Shown in pieces: positions 54,533-64,000 of a stretch of 64,000 bases of DNA (within the stretch, counting starts at the first letter, position 1; the number at the start of each line of letters is the position of its first letter). The stretch is from assembly GCF_023955655.1 (NCBI RefSeq), contig NZ_JAMXHT010000007.1:372001-436000 (forward strand), given 5' to 3'. The notes beneath the pieces are model-generated. The model made no database searches, had not been told where the DNA came from, and saw only the letters and a program-made list of their open reading frames with translations. This stretch comes from Ralstonia soli. Its GTDB lineage: Bacteria > Pseudomonadota > Gammaproteobacteria > Burkholderiales > Burkholderiaceae. The position numbers and the translations under genes were made by a program.

Positions 54533-54540
<8 letters not shown>
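52630..54540 (+). CDS. DctB-type sensor histidine kinase
   Basis: A 636-residue membrane kinase. Membrane segments lie near residues 20-40 and 315-335 with a double-Cache type periplasmic sensor between them, followed by a coiled linker, HisKA (GQMAAGITHELNQPLTAL, phospho-His near 417) and an ATPase domain (NLIRNAIDA, DFGRGIPADV, GLGLGLGLAISLAI). This is the DctB layout for sensing carboxylates. It overlaps the regulator gene by eight bases. A near-iteron lies at 53421-53436. Confidence 0.92.
53421..53436 (-). repeat. near-iteron inside the dctB-like gene
   Basis: CGTACCCTTTTCTGCG differs by one base from the reverse iteron. Coding; may be chance or a true distant Rep site. Confidence 0.45.
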
Positions 54541-55891
<1,351 letters not shown>

Positions 55892-55894
55892 CTC

Positions 55895-56710
55895 CTAACG
55901 CAGCGACGATTCGCCGATCTTTCGGCCACCCTGTGGTGGCCAGCACGTTGCCGCCAGCAGCACGGCGATGGCGGCGTAGATGGCTTCGGTCACGGCCAGC
56001 GGCATCACGCGTACCTGGTACAGCGCGGCGGGCAGGTCCGCCAGCGCATGCAGCAGCACCGCCAGCACGACGATCACAAAGCGCCGTTGCCGCACCGCGT
56101 GCCACACCACCAGCGTGAGCGTGAACTGGATCAGCATCGCGGCGATGCGTTCGGCGAATGCGCCGGCCGCCAGCCACGGCGAGAGCTGCGCGAGCATCGC
56201 GTGGATCGTGCCGGTCATGGCTTCGGCGCCGCTGGCCGCGAGGCGCGCGTCCAGTTCGCCACGGTTGGCGGCGATGCCGAACATCACCATCTGCGCCTGT
56301 GATGCCGTGCCGATCAGCCACGCCTCGATGCCCGCGTGCCCGAGCGCATACGCCACGGGCGTGGCGGCGCCGCCGGGCTTGCGGGTGAGAAAGCGCAGGC
56401 CGAGCCAGCGGCCGGTCTCTTCAAAGAGCCCTGCCATCAGCGCGCCGTAGATCACGAACAGCGCCGGCATGCGCAGCCATTGCGCCGTCACCGGGTTGAG
56501 CTGCAGCAGGTACAGGTGAAGCGTACGTTCCAGCCCCAGCGCAAACACCACAAACACCGCCGCGCCGACGCCAACGTCGCGCCACGCCAGGTCAAAGCGC
56601 CGGCGCAGCCAGAACCACGCTCCGATGGGTGCGCAGGTGATCAGCAAGCCCGCGACGGCGTGGGCAGCAAGGGCGGGCAGGGCAACGGTGGGCATAGCGG
56701 ATGGCGCCAA
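55895..56710 (-). CDS. YhfC-family putative intramembrane protease
   Basis: A protein of 271 residues (or 266 from the second Met, 56695) with about seven hydrophobic segments. The conserved AGLFEETGRWLGLRFL, YALGHAGIEA and LLHALADL motifs match the YhfC/CPBP-type glutamic intramembrane peptidase family, with Glu and His as likely catalytic residues. Substrate unknown. It is convergent with the DctD-like gene and divergent from the next gene. Confidence 0.8.
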   Translation of the reverse strand: MAPSAMPTVALPALAAHAVAGLLITCAPIGAWFWLRRRFDLAWRDVGVGAAVFVVFALGLERTLHLYLLQLNPVTAQWLRMPALFVIYGALMAGLFEETGRWLGLRFLTRKPGGAATPVAYALGHAGIEAWLIGTASQAQMVMFGIAANRGELDARLAASGAEAMTGTIHAMLAQLSPWLAAGAFAERIAAMLIQFTLTLVVWHAVRQRRFVIVVLAVLLHALADLPAALYQVRVMPLAVTEAIYAAIAVLLAATCWPPQGGRKIGESSLR

Positions 56711-56822
56711 GGGGCAGATGTGGCTGTCGGTTGGGCCGCATGCTACCCGAGGCTTGCGGGCGCGTGTCTTGCGGGCGGATTGTTACAATGGGTGCATGCG
56801 GCAGCAACTGCCGCGTCTAGAT

Positions 56823-57263
56823 ATGGCAGGGCAGACGGTCGTGAAACGCTTGATGTGGCAGTGGATCTGGATATGCGGAGTCGGCATGAGCGCGTTCAGC
56901 GTGGCAGCGCCTGCCCAGGCTGCGCGCTGGCACGAATACCTGACGACGACCTCGGTTTCTGCCTCCATCGATCGCACGTCGCTGCGCTCCAGCCATACCG
57001 GACACAAGACCTTTCTCGCGCGGACGGTGCTCAAGCGCAGCGAGCGCCGAGCCCACGGCGCCCGCTACCGGCCCGGCACGATGATCCTCTCGCGCCAGGA
57101 AATCGACTGCCGCCGCCAGCGCATCCGCCTGGTCGACTACGTCGTGCGCGGCCCGGACGGTGCCAAGCTGGACTCCGACACTGCTGCTGGCGCGCACTGG
57201 ATGCGCATCCGCCCCGGCACGCTGGCGGCACGGTCGGCCGCGTATGTCTGCGCCCGCCGCTAG
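56823..57263 (+). CDS. exported protein, surface-adhesin E-like
   Basis: A 146-residue protein with a signal peptide (residues 8-30, MWQWIWICGVGMSAFSVAAP, cleavage near AQA). The mature part has beta-strand character and two Cys (QEIDCRRQRIRLVDYVV and AAYVCARR) likely to form a disulfide. It resembles the surface-adhesin protein E domain, a tentative match. Several in-frame starts exist (56796, 56823, GTG 56841); 56823 keeps a short N-region before the signal. Confidence 0.6.
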   Translation: MAGQTVVKRLMWQWIWICGVGMSAFSVAAPAQAARWHEYLTTTSVSASIDRTSLRSSHTGHKTFLARTVLKRSERRAHGARYRPGTMILSRQEIDCRRQRIRLVDYVVRGPDGAKLDSDTAAGAHWMRIRPGTLAARSAAYVCARR

Positions 57264-57360
57264 GTTGCTCGACAATCCCCGGCGGGCATAGCACTATGGC
57301 GCTTGCTCTCCTATTACAAGGTACCGGCCGCGAGGGGCGCCGGTGCCAGCCGACCGTCCG

Positions 57361-60042
57361 ATGAAACTCACCCTGAAGTCGCAGGCGGCCATCATGGCGA
57401 CCGTCATCAGCGTGACGCTGGTGAGCCTGTTCGGCTGGTCGCAGCGCGAGCCGATCCGCCGCGAAGTGATGGCACAGATCAAGGTGCAGCAGACGGCGCT
57501 GGTCAAGGAATCCGCAGACGATCTCAAGCAGCGGCTGGACACCTACCTGGGTGTGCTCGAGCGCACCGCGCAGCAGATGCGCACCGTGCGGTTCGATACA
57601 CCGCAGCAGGAGGCGGCGTTCTTCCAGTCCATCCAGCCCGCCGCTGGCCTGTTCAACAGCGTGTTTCTCGCTACGGCCGAAGGCACGGTGACGTCGTTGC
57701 GGCCGTACCGCGAAGGCGTGGTCGGCATCGATATCGCGGACCGCGACTACTTCAAGCAAGTCATGGTGGTGGACCAACCGACCATCTCCGCGCCGCTGCG
57801 CAATCGGGTCGGCGGCGAGCCCATCATCATCCTGGCCGCGCCGGTGCATGACCAGGAGGGTCGCCAGGTCGGGCTGATCGGCGCATCGCTGTACCTGCTC
57901 CAGCCGAATTTTCTGGGCAACCTGCGCGACATGCATATCGGCCAGACAGGGCACGTCTATCTGGTGGCGCACGGCCCGACGCCTGTGTTCGTGATCCACC
58001 CCGAGGCCGACAAGATTCTCGCGCCGGTTGATGTCGATCCGGCCATCGCAGCCGCCTTCCGCGCCGACCCCTCGGCCCTGCCGGAGCCCGGCGGCGATGT
58101 GGTGACCAAGCAGGACGTGATTGCCGCCGGCTGGACGCTGGCCGCCGTGCTGCCGGGTGCCGAAGCCAACCGGCAGCTTTTCATTATGCGCCAGCGCTTT
58201 CGCCTTTCGCTTCTGGCGTTGGCCGCGCTGATCGGCGTATCGGTGTGGGGGGCGATGCTGTGGCTGCTGCGCCCGCTGGGCCGGCTGCATGCCGCCATGA
58301 CCCAGCTCTCCGCCACCGACCTGCGCGACGCACCGCCGCTTGAGTTGCCGGGGGCATCGGAAGAAATCGAAGCCGTATCCACGGCGTTCCACAAGCTGAT
58401 GGGCGAAGTCGTGCGCCAGCGCGCCGAGCTGGAAGCCGTGAACGATGCCTCGCCGCTGGGGTTGTTCCGCACCAATGCCGAAGGGCGCACCGTCTACACC
58501 AACGCGGCGTATCGGCGGCAGCTCGGCGCCACGCCCGAGGAGGCGCTGGCCGACGTGTGGCTCGCGCGGCTGCATCCGTACGATGTGGAAGCCACCACCG
58601 CCGGCTGGCATGACGCGGTGGCGCACGGTATCGGCTATAGCGCCGAGCAGCGCGTCATCGTGCCCGGCGCGGGCGAGCGCCTGCTCATCGTCAACACGGC
58701 GCCGGTGCGCGTCGATGGCGAGGTGATCGGCCACGTTGGGGTCATGGAAGACATCACCGTGCGGGCGCGGGCGCAGCAGGCCTCGCGGGTGCTGACCAAG
58801 ATCCTGGATTCCACCACCGACTTCGTCGCCCAGACCGATGTGCTGGGCAACATTACCTACATGAACCCGGCCGGACGCCGTTTTGCCGGCCTCGCGCCGG
58901 ATGTGGACCTCAATGGCTTTACGGTGGCGGACTTCTATCCGCCCGAGACGATGGACTGGCTGCGCGAGGTGGCCGTACCCGCCGCCGCGCGCGACGGCGT
59001 GTGGATCGGCGAGACCACCGTGCGGGGTGGGGAAGGGCAGGTCGTGCCGATCAACCACATGATCATCGCGCACCGCGATCCGGCTGGACGCATGGAGTAC
59101 TTCTCGTCCGTCATGCGCGACATCACTCAGGACAAGGCCGCCAAGGAGGCCCTGCAGCGCAGCCGCGAAACCCTGCAGACCGTGACCGACGCGCTGCCGG
59201 CGCTGGTGGCCTTCATCGACACCGACGAGCGTTTCCGCTTCCTGAATGCCGCGTACGAGAAAGCCTACGAGCGACCCACGGCCAGCATGCTCGGGCAGAC
59301 CGTGCGCGACGTCGTTGGCATCGATGCCTACGGCATCCTGCAAGGCGCGCTGCGGCACGCGCTGGCCGGCGAGACCATCGTCTTCGAGCGTGAGGTCCGC
59401 GGCCGCGATCTGTACCGCTGCGAAGAGATCAGCTACCTCCCGCAGTTCGACGCCCACGGCGGCGTAACCGGCGTGCATTCGGTCACGCTCGATATCACCG
59501 AGCGCAAGAAGCAGGAGCTCCGCCTGCGTGCGCTGACCACCACCGACCACCTGACCGGCCTGCTCAACCGCGCTGGCTTTGAAGAGCGCCTGCTGGCCGC
59601 GCTGGACCAGGCGCGTGTGAGCAGTTCGATCGGCGCGCTGTTGCTGCTCGATCTCGATGGCTTCAAGGTCGTCAACGATACGTACGGACACGCCGTGGGC
59701 GACACACTGCTGCGCACCTTCGCGCAGCGCTTGGCGCGCGCCGTGCGTCCATATGACGGGGTGGCGCGCTTTGGCGGCGACGAGTTCGCCGTGATCCTGG
59801 AGCACCTGTCGCGCCCGGACGACGCCAAGGCGGTTGCCACCCATATCCTCAGCGCCTGCAACAGGCCGTTTCGCCTGAGTGAGACGATGGTGCAGGTGGG
59901 CGCCAGCATCGGCATCGCGGTGTTTGATTCGCGCACGCTGGCGCAGAGCGTCGTCTTCGAAGCCGCCGACGAGGCATTGTATGAGGCCAAATCGCGCGGC
60001 AAGGGCCTGTTCGTCAGCGCGGACGAGCTCTCGACGGGTTGA
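57361..60042 (+). CDS. membrane diguanylate cyclase with Cache-type sensor and PAS domains
   Basis: An 893-residue protein from ATG 57361. Membrane segments near residues 10-28 and 281-300 flank a Cache-like sensor (DRDYFKQVMVVDQPTISAP). Three PAS-type domains follow (about 365-735), then a GGDEF domain with GGDEF at 805-809 and an RxxD inhibitory site (RPYD) five residues before it. No EAL domain. It should make c-di-GMP in response to a periplasmic and/or redox-type signal. Confidence 0.93.
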   Translation: MKLTLKSQAAIMATVISVTLVSLFGWSQREPIRREVMAQIKVQQTALVKESADDLKQRLDTYLGVLERTAQQMRTVRFDTPQQEAAFFQSIQPAAGLFNSVFLATAEGTVTSLRPYREGVVGIDIADRDYFKQVMVVDQPTISAPLRNRVGGEPIIILAAPVHDQEGRQVGLIGASLYLLQPNFLGNLRDMHIGQTGHVYLVAHGPTPVFVIHPEADKILAPVDVDPAIAAAFRADPSALPEPGGDVVTKQDVIAAGWTLAAVLPGAEANRQLFIMRQRFRLSLLALAALIGVSVWGAMLWLLRPLGRLHAAMTQLSATDLRDAPPLELPGASEEIEAVSTAFHKLMGEVVRQRAELEAVNDASPLGLFRTNAEGRTVYTNAAYRRQLGATPEEALADVWLARLHPYDVEATTAGWHDAVAHGIGYSAEQRVIVPGAGERLLIVNTAPVRVDGEVIGHVGVMEDITVRARAQQASRVLTKILDSTTDFVAQTDVLGNITYMNPAGRRFAGLAPDVDLNGFTVADFYPPETMDWLREVAVPAAARDGVWIGETTVRGGEGQVVPINHMIIAHRDPAGRMEYFSSVMRDITQDKAAKEALQRSRETLQTVTDALPALVAFIDTDERFRFLNAAYEKAYERPTASMLGQTVRDVVGIDAYGILQGALRHALAGETIVFEREVRGRDLYRCEEISYLPQFDAHGGVTGVHSVTLDITERKKQELRLRALTTTDHLTGLLNRAGFEERLLAALDQARVSSSIGALLLLDLDGFKVVNDTYGHAVGDTLLRTFAQRLARAVRPYDGVARFGGDEFAVILEHLSRPDDAKAVATHILSACNRPFRLSETMVQVGASIGIAVFDSRTLAQSVVFEAADEALYEAKSRGKGLFVSADELSTG

Positions 60043-60486
60043 TTTTGCGGTGCCGCACGTCGAGCGCCCCGCACGCAGAAACGGGTACGCTTTCGTTAGA
60101 ACAGGACGTATTGCACAGGCAATATTGCGCCGCAACATCCGCCCCCCAGGCCGGGCGGCGGACAATTCCCTATCGCACGGTCGTGCGCTTTCCGGTAAAG
60201 TCCCGCGACTGACTGCACGCGCTGGCGACCCCGGCGCGTCGCATAAGAGCGCTGTACCCATGGCGCCTTCGCTTCACTCTCCGACGCAACGCTCCGTCGC
60301 ACGCGCCTGACCTGGCACCGTGCATCGGTTTGGTTTGCCGATGTTTCGCCCGTCCATTGCGATGGCGCGAGCCACGGCAAGCGAGCGGCCGGACGCGATG
60401 CAGGGCGCATGGGGGAGCGACGGTGTTGGGCCAACGCACTCTTCAAGACGGTCGCAATCGCGACGGACAAAAAGGAGCAGGTTCGC
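60043..60486. other. 444-base gap before the liv operon
   Basis: No gene is supported. It holds a perfect iteron at 60074-60089 and otherwise only GC-rich unremarkable sequence; the livJ ribosome site AAAGGAGCAGG lies at its end. Confidence 0.55.
60074..60089 (+). repeat. perfect iteron 15 kb from the origin
   Basis: CGCAGAAACGGGTACG exactly matches the origin iteron and lies just after the diguanylate cyclase gene. Confidence 0.85.
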
Positions 60487-61647
60487 ATGAAAAAAATGGT
60501 CAAACAGCTGCTGTTGACGGCAGTGGCTGCGGGGGCGGCAATCGCAACGGGCGCGGCAACCGCGGCCCAGGACATCAAGATCGGCGTGGCCGAAGCGCTG
60601 TCGGGCGGCGCTGCCCAGTACGGCGTGGCCATCCGCAACGGCTTCCAGCTGGCGGCTGACGAGATCAACGCCGCCGGCGGCATCAACGGCAGCAAGATCG
60701 CGCTGGTGATCGAAGACGAGCAGGGCAAGAAGGAAGAGGCCATCAACGTCTTCAAGAAGCTGATCTTCCAGGACAAGGTGGCCATGGTGTTCGGCCCCAC
60801 GCTGTCCAACTCGGCCCAGGCGGCTGACCCGATCGCGCAAGCGGCCAAGACGGTCGCGTTCGGCACGTCCAACACCGCCGACGGCATCACCAGCATCGGC
60901 GACTACGTCTTCCGCAACTCCGTGACCGAAGCTGACGTGCTGCCGGCCACGATCCAGACCGTTGTGAAGAAGGCTGGTGTGAAGAAGGTGGCCGTGCTGT
61001 ACGGCAACGACGACGTCTTCACCAAGAGCGGCTACGACAACTTCAAGAAGGCGCTCGAAGACCTGAAGATCCCGGTGACGACCACCGAAACCTTCGCCAA
61101 GGGCGACGTGGACTTCAAGGCCCAGCTCACCAAGATCAAGGCGACCAACCCGGATGCGATCGTGCTGTCGGCACTGATTGCCGAGGGCGGTCCGATCATG
61201 GTGCAGGCACGCCAGCTCGGCCTGAACGTGCCCATCATCGGCGGCAACGGCATGAACTCGGTCAAGATCTTCGACCTGGCCAAGGACAAGTCCGACAACC
61301 TGTGGGTGGGCAGCCCGTGGTCGATCGAGAACCACACGGCCGAGAACAGCAAGTTCATCACCGCCTACACGTCCAAGTACAAGGCCGCGCCGGATCAGTT
61401 TGCAGCGCAGGCGTATGACGCCATGTACATCGCGAGCAAGGCGCTGAAGACGGTCAAGTTCAGTGGCAACCTGGAAGCCGATCGCAAGGCCATCCGCGAT
61501 GCGCTGCCGGCGGTCAAGCACACGGGTGCAACCGGCGCGTTTGCGTTCCGCCAGGTGACGGCGCGCGGCAAGCCGGCCGGCTACGACGCCGTGCAGACGC
61601 CGATCGTGAGCGTGACCAAGTCGGGCAAGTACACGATCGAGAAGTAA
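60487..61647 (+). CDS. livJ: branched-chain amino acid ABC transporter, periplasmic binding protein
   Basis: A 386-residue exported protein with a signal peptide (residues 1-27) and the mature start QDIKIGVAEALSGGAAQYG typical of LivJ/LivK-like binding proteins. Further family stretches include VFGPTLSNSAQAADPIA and GGNGMNSVKI. AAAGGAGCAGGTTCGC precedes ATG 60487. It heads the liv operon; the ligand may be a branched-chain or related amino acid, or amide. Confidence 0.93.
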   Translation: MKKMVKQLLLTAVAAGAAIATGAATAAQDIKIGVAEALSGGAAQYGVAIRNGFQLAADEINAAGGINGSKIALVIEDEQGKKEEAINVFKKLIFQDKVAMVFGPTLSNSAQAADPIAQAAKTVAFGTSNTADGITSIGDYVFRNSVTEADVLPATIQTVVKKAGVKKVAVLYGNDDVFTKSGYDNFKKALEDLKIPVTTTETFAKGDVDFKAQLTKIKATNPDAIVLSALIAEGGPIMVQARQLGLNVPIIGGNGMNSVKIFDLAKDKSDNLWVGSPWSIENHTAENSKFITAYTSKYKAAPDQFAAQAYDAMYIASKALKTVKFSGNLEADRKAIRDALPAVKHTGATGAFAFRQVTARGKPAGYDAVQTPIVSVTKSGKYTIEK

Positions 61648-61683
61648 TCTTCGGTTGGCTTTGAACCCAAAGCTGACCAACAG

Positions 61684-61721
61684 GCGGGGCGTAGCTAAAC
61701 CTACGCCCCATCGCTTTTTTT
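61684..61721 (+). terminator. hairpin between livJ and livH
   Basis: GGGGCGTAG, loop, CTACGCCCC followed by a T7 run. Probably partial, leaving more binding protein than permease. Confidence 0.85.
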
Positions 61722-61766
61722 GTGGCCGCTTTGGTGACATCGGCCACACTCTTATCCTGACTCATC

Positions 61767-62648
61767 ATGTTGGAACAGCAACTTGTCAACGCGCTGTCGC
61801 TCGGCTGCGTGTATGCGCTGTTTGCTCTGGGGTTCACGCTGGTTTTCGGCATCCTGGGCGTGATCAACCTGTCGCACGGCGCGGTGTTCATGCTCGGCGC
61901 CTATGCGGCGCTGCAGGTTGTGACCCATTTCGAACTGCCGCTCTGGGCAGCATTGGCCGTCGGTTTTGTCGTGAGCGGCGTGGCCGGGCTCATCATCGAT
62001 GTGCTGCTGCTGCGCCCCCTGCGCCGTCGCAACGCACCTCACCTGATCCCGATGATCGCGACCATTGGCGCGGGTATCGCCATCAACAACGCCATGCAGG
62101 GCGTGTTCGGCGCGGAGAACCTGCGCTTTCCATCGGGGCTCGTGTCGGATGCCTCGCTGGATCTGGGCGGCATCCACCTTACCCCGCTTGAACTCGGCAT
62201 CATCGTGCTGTCGTTCGCGCTGATGACCGGGCTCATGCTGCTGCTCAAGCGCACGCAACTCGGTCGCGCGTTGCGCGCGATTGCGGAGTCGCCGAAAGCC
62301 GCTGCGCTGCTCGGTATCAACGTGGAGGGGCTCTTTCTGCTGACCTCGTTTGCCGCGGCTGCATTGGGCGGGCTCTCGGGCGTGCTGATCGGCCTGTACT
62401 CCAACGCCGTGTTCCCGCTGATGGGCCAGCCGATGCTGCACAAGGGCATTGCGGTCATCATCCTCGGTGGCTTGGGCGACATTCGCGGCGCCATGCTGGG
62501 CGGGCTGTTCCTCGGCTTTGCGGAGGTGCTGTCGGTGGCCTACATTGGCTCAACCATGCGCGATGCGGTGGCGTTCGGTCTGCTGTTCTTGATCCTGCTC
62601 GTGCGGCCGCAAGGGCTGTTCGGCAAGGTGCTGGAACGCAAGGCATAA
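61767..62648 (+). CDS. livH: branched-chain amino acid ABC permease LivH
   Basis: A 293-residue permease with eight hydrophobic segments. It has LGCVYALFALGFTLVFGILG near the start, and the cytoplasmic EAA-like loop LGRALRAIAESPKAAALLGI near residues 165-184. Followed by livM after 13 bases with AAGGAGACCG. Confidence 0.94.
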   Translation: MLEQQLVNALSLGCVYALFALGFTLVFGILGVINLSHGAVFMLGAYAALQVVTHFELPLWAALAVGFVVSGVAGLIIDVLLLRPLRRRNAPHLIPMIATIGAGIAINNAMQGVFGAENLRFPSGLVSDASLDLGGIHLTPLELGIIVLSFALMTGLMLLLKRTQLGRALRAIAESPKAAALLGINVEGLFLLTSFAAAALGGLSGVLIGLYSNAVFPLMGQPMLHKGIAVIILGGLGDIRGAMLGGLFLGFAEVLSVAYIGSTMRDAVAFGLLFLILLVRPQGLFGKVLERKA

Positions 62649-62661
62649 GGAGACCGACGAC

Positions 62662-63558
62662 ATGGAATGGTTCGACAACTTCTGGTCGGTCTACAGCAAC
62701 CTGGTGCTGACACTCGGCATCAACGCGCTGTTGGCGCTGTCCATCTATCTCACGCTGTCGTGCGGCTTGCTCGCGATGGCGAATGCGGCCTTCATGGGCA
62801 TCGGCGCCTACACGGCATCGCTGCTGACGATGAATGCCGAGATGCCGTTCTCGGTGGCATTGGCCGGTGGCATGGCGGCGCCCGCTGTGGTGGCGCTCGT
62901 CATCGGCGTGCCGGTGCTGCGGCTGTCGGGCGTGTACCTCGCCATGGCGACGTTGGGCTTTGGCGAAGTGGTGCGTGTGCTGATTCTGAACACCGAGGAT
63001 TGGACCGGCGGCGCGCTGGGCCTGAACGGCATTCCGCAACTCACGCAGTGGTGGCATGTGGCGCTCGCCGTGTTGCTGACGCTGTTCGTGCTGGCACGCA
63101 TGCGCCGCTCGAAAGTGGGCCGCGCGTTCGAGGCCATCAAGGAAGACGAAACCGCCGCCGGCCTGATGGGCATCAACGTGGCGGGCACCAAGCTGCTGGC
63201 GTTCACGCTGGGTGCCGCCATCGCCGGGCTGGCAGGCGCGCTCAACGCGCACCTGACGTTCTTCATCGGCCCGAACGAATTCGGTTTCGACCGCGGCGTG
63301 GAAATCCTCACGATGACGATCCTGGGCGGCACCAATGGCCTGACGGGTCCGGTGCTCGGCAGCCTGATCCTGTCGCTTCTGCCGGAGTTGCTGCGCGCAT
63401 TCAAGGATTTCCGCCTGGTCGTCAACGGCGTGATCCTGATGGTGATCGTGCTGTTCCTGCCCAAGGGCATCTGGGACCCGGCGCGTTTTGCGCGCTGGTT
63501 TGGCATCAAGCGCGGGGGCACCATGCCCGGCGCGGCTGCTTCCAATGAATCGCACTGA
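62662..63558 (+). CDS. livM: branched-chain amino acid ABC permease LivM
   Basis: A 298-residue permease, partner of LivH, with GLLAMANAAFMGIGAYTASL near residues 35-54 and the loop KVGRAFEAIKEDETAAGLMG near 153-172. The upstream AAGGAGACCGACGAC supports ATG 62662. livG follows after seven bases. Confidence 0.94.
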   Translation: MEWFDNFWSVYSNLVLTLGINALLALSIYLTLSCGLLAMANAAFMGIGAYTASLLTMNAEMPFSVALAGGMAAPAVVALVIGVPVLRLSGVYLAMATLGFGEVVRVLILNTEDWTGGALGLNGIPQLTQWWHVALAVLLTLFVLARMRRSKVGRAFEAIKEDETAAGLMGINVAGTKLLAFTLGAAIAGLAGALNAHLTFFIGPNEFGFDRGVEILTMTILGGTNGLTGPVLGSLILSLLPELLRAFKDFRLVVNGVILMVIVLFLPKGIWDPARFARWFGIKRGGTMPGAAASNESH

Positions 63559-63565
63559 GGCCGCC

Positions 63566-64000
63566 ATGCTGAAACTTGCATCCATTTCCAAGCGCTTTGG
63601 CGGCCTGTCGGTGCTGCAGGACGTCAATATCGAAGTACCGCAGGGTTCGATCTTTGGTTTGATCGGCCCGAACGGCGCCGGCAAGACGACGGTGTTCAAC
63701 CTGATCACCGGGCTGCTCGCACCCACCGGTGGCTCGCTCACGTTCAACGGCGAAAACCTCGTCGGCAAGAAGCCGCACCAGATCACGCAGATGGGCATCG
63801 CCCGCACGTTCCAGAACATCCGCATCTTCAAGGAGATGACGCTGCTGGAAAACGTGGTGGTCGGCATGCATCGGCATCTGGATTACGGTGCGCCGGGGCT
63901 GCTGTTCTCACTGCCCAAGTACCGCGCTGCGGAGCGCCGCGCGCGCGACCGTGCGCTGGAGCTGCTCTCGTGGGTCAAGCTCGACCACAAGGCGCACGAC
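63566..64000 (+). CDS. livG: branched-chain amino acid ABC ATPase LivG (partial)
   Basis: The first 145 residues of an ABC ATPase, open to the window end. LASISKRFGGLSVLQDV starts it; Walker A GPNGAGKTT is near residues 34-42 and the Q-loop ARTFQNIRIF near 79-88. The signature motif and Walker B lie outside the window. Last visible gene of the liv operon; livF is expected next. Confidence 0.93.
   Translation, partial: MLKLASISKRFGGLSVLQDVNIEVPQGSIFGLIGPNGAGKTTVFNLITGLLAPTGGSLTFNGENLVGKKPHQITQMGIARTFQNIRIFKEMTLLENVVVGMHRHLDYGAPGLLFSLPKYRAAERRARDRALELLSWVKLDHKAHD

Noticed and set aside
57031-60261. Minus-strand open frame of 1076 codons opposite the diguanylate cyclase gene
   Set aside because: It mirrors a well-supported gene, has no recognisable domains and arises from high GC codon bias. 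The same applies to long frames at 2222-4033 (-) and 20606-22234 (+).

Overview
The window reads as part of the second replicon (chromid or megaplasmid) of a beta-proteobacterium, most likely Ralstonia, perhaps the R. pickettii group. This is inferred from high GC, very dense coding, a repA/parA/parB/kfrA replication-partition block with many iterons, a second-copy-type rpoN (RpoN2), and a complete malonate decarboxylase cluster. I could run no database search, so the genus is an informed guess. No tRNA, rRNA, CRISPR array, complete insertion sequence or prophage was seen.

Region by region. 0-4.4 kb: end of a DsbA-fold isomerase, a MarR regulator with a tautomerase, and a large GGDEF/EAL protein. 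4.4-9.5 kb: an ECF sigma factor and its zinc-type anti-sigma, divergent from a metallophosphoesterase plus cupredoxin operon, then a DUF305/beta-propeller pair. The divergent sigma intergene carries two matching promoters, GGAATA-N16-GGTAT, one per strand. 9.5-11.7 kb: an MFS transporter and a J-domain protein. 11.7-20.4 kb: malonate use, with mdcR divergent from mdcABCDE-madLM-mdcGH and a palindromic operator between them. 20.5-22.1 kb: prfC.

22.4-37.3 kb looks like a sigma-54 centred stress and envelope region. It has rpoN2 itself, two enhancer-binding proteins, DUF883/DUF1328/BrkB membrane proteins, two glycosyltransferases, a polysaccharide deacetylase, a PAP2 phosphatase and an AI-2E family transporter. 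Several genes, including rpoN2, have -24/-12 type promoter candidates. A 42-bp minisatellite lies at 33.26-33.57 kb. 37.3-40.6 kb: a hybrid histidine kinase and a DUF4397 lipoprotein.

40.9-50 kb is the replicon control region. A tyrosine-recombinase-like protein lacking most catalytic residues is followed by four iterons, a purine permease and a 1.4-kb origin with 18 iterons, two DnaA boxes and several inverted repeats. Then come repA, a cold-shock gene, parA, parB and kfrA, with parS-like palindromes at 44.44, 46.92, 47.76 and 49.86 kb. Isolated iteron copies recur inside galU, inside a histidine kinase gene and at 60.07 kb.

50-64 kb: galU, an MHS-family carboxylate transporter with a DctB/DctD-type two-component system, a YhfC-type membrane protease, a small exported protein, a large diguanylate cyclase, and a branched-chain amino acid ABC operon (livJ-livH-livM-livG) cut by the window end.
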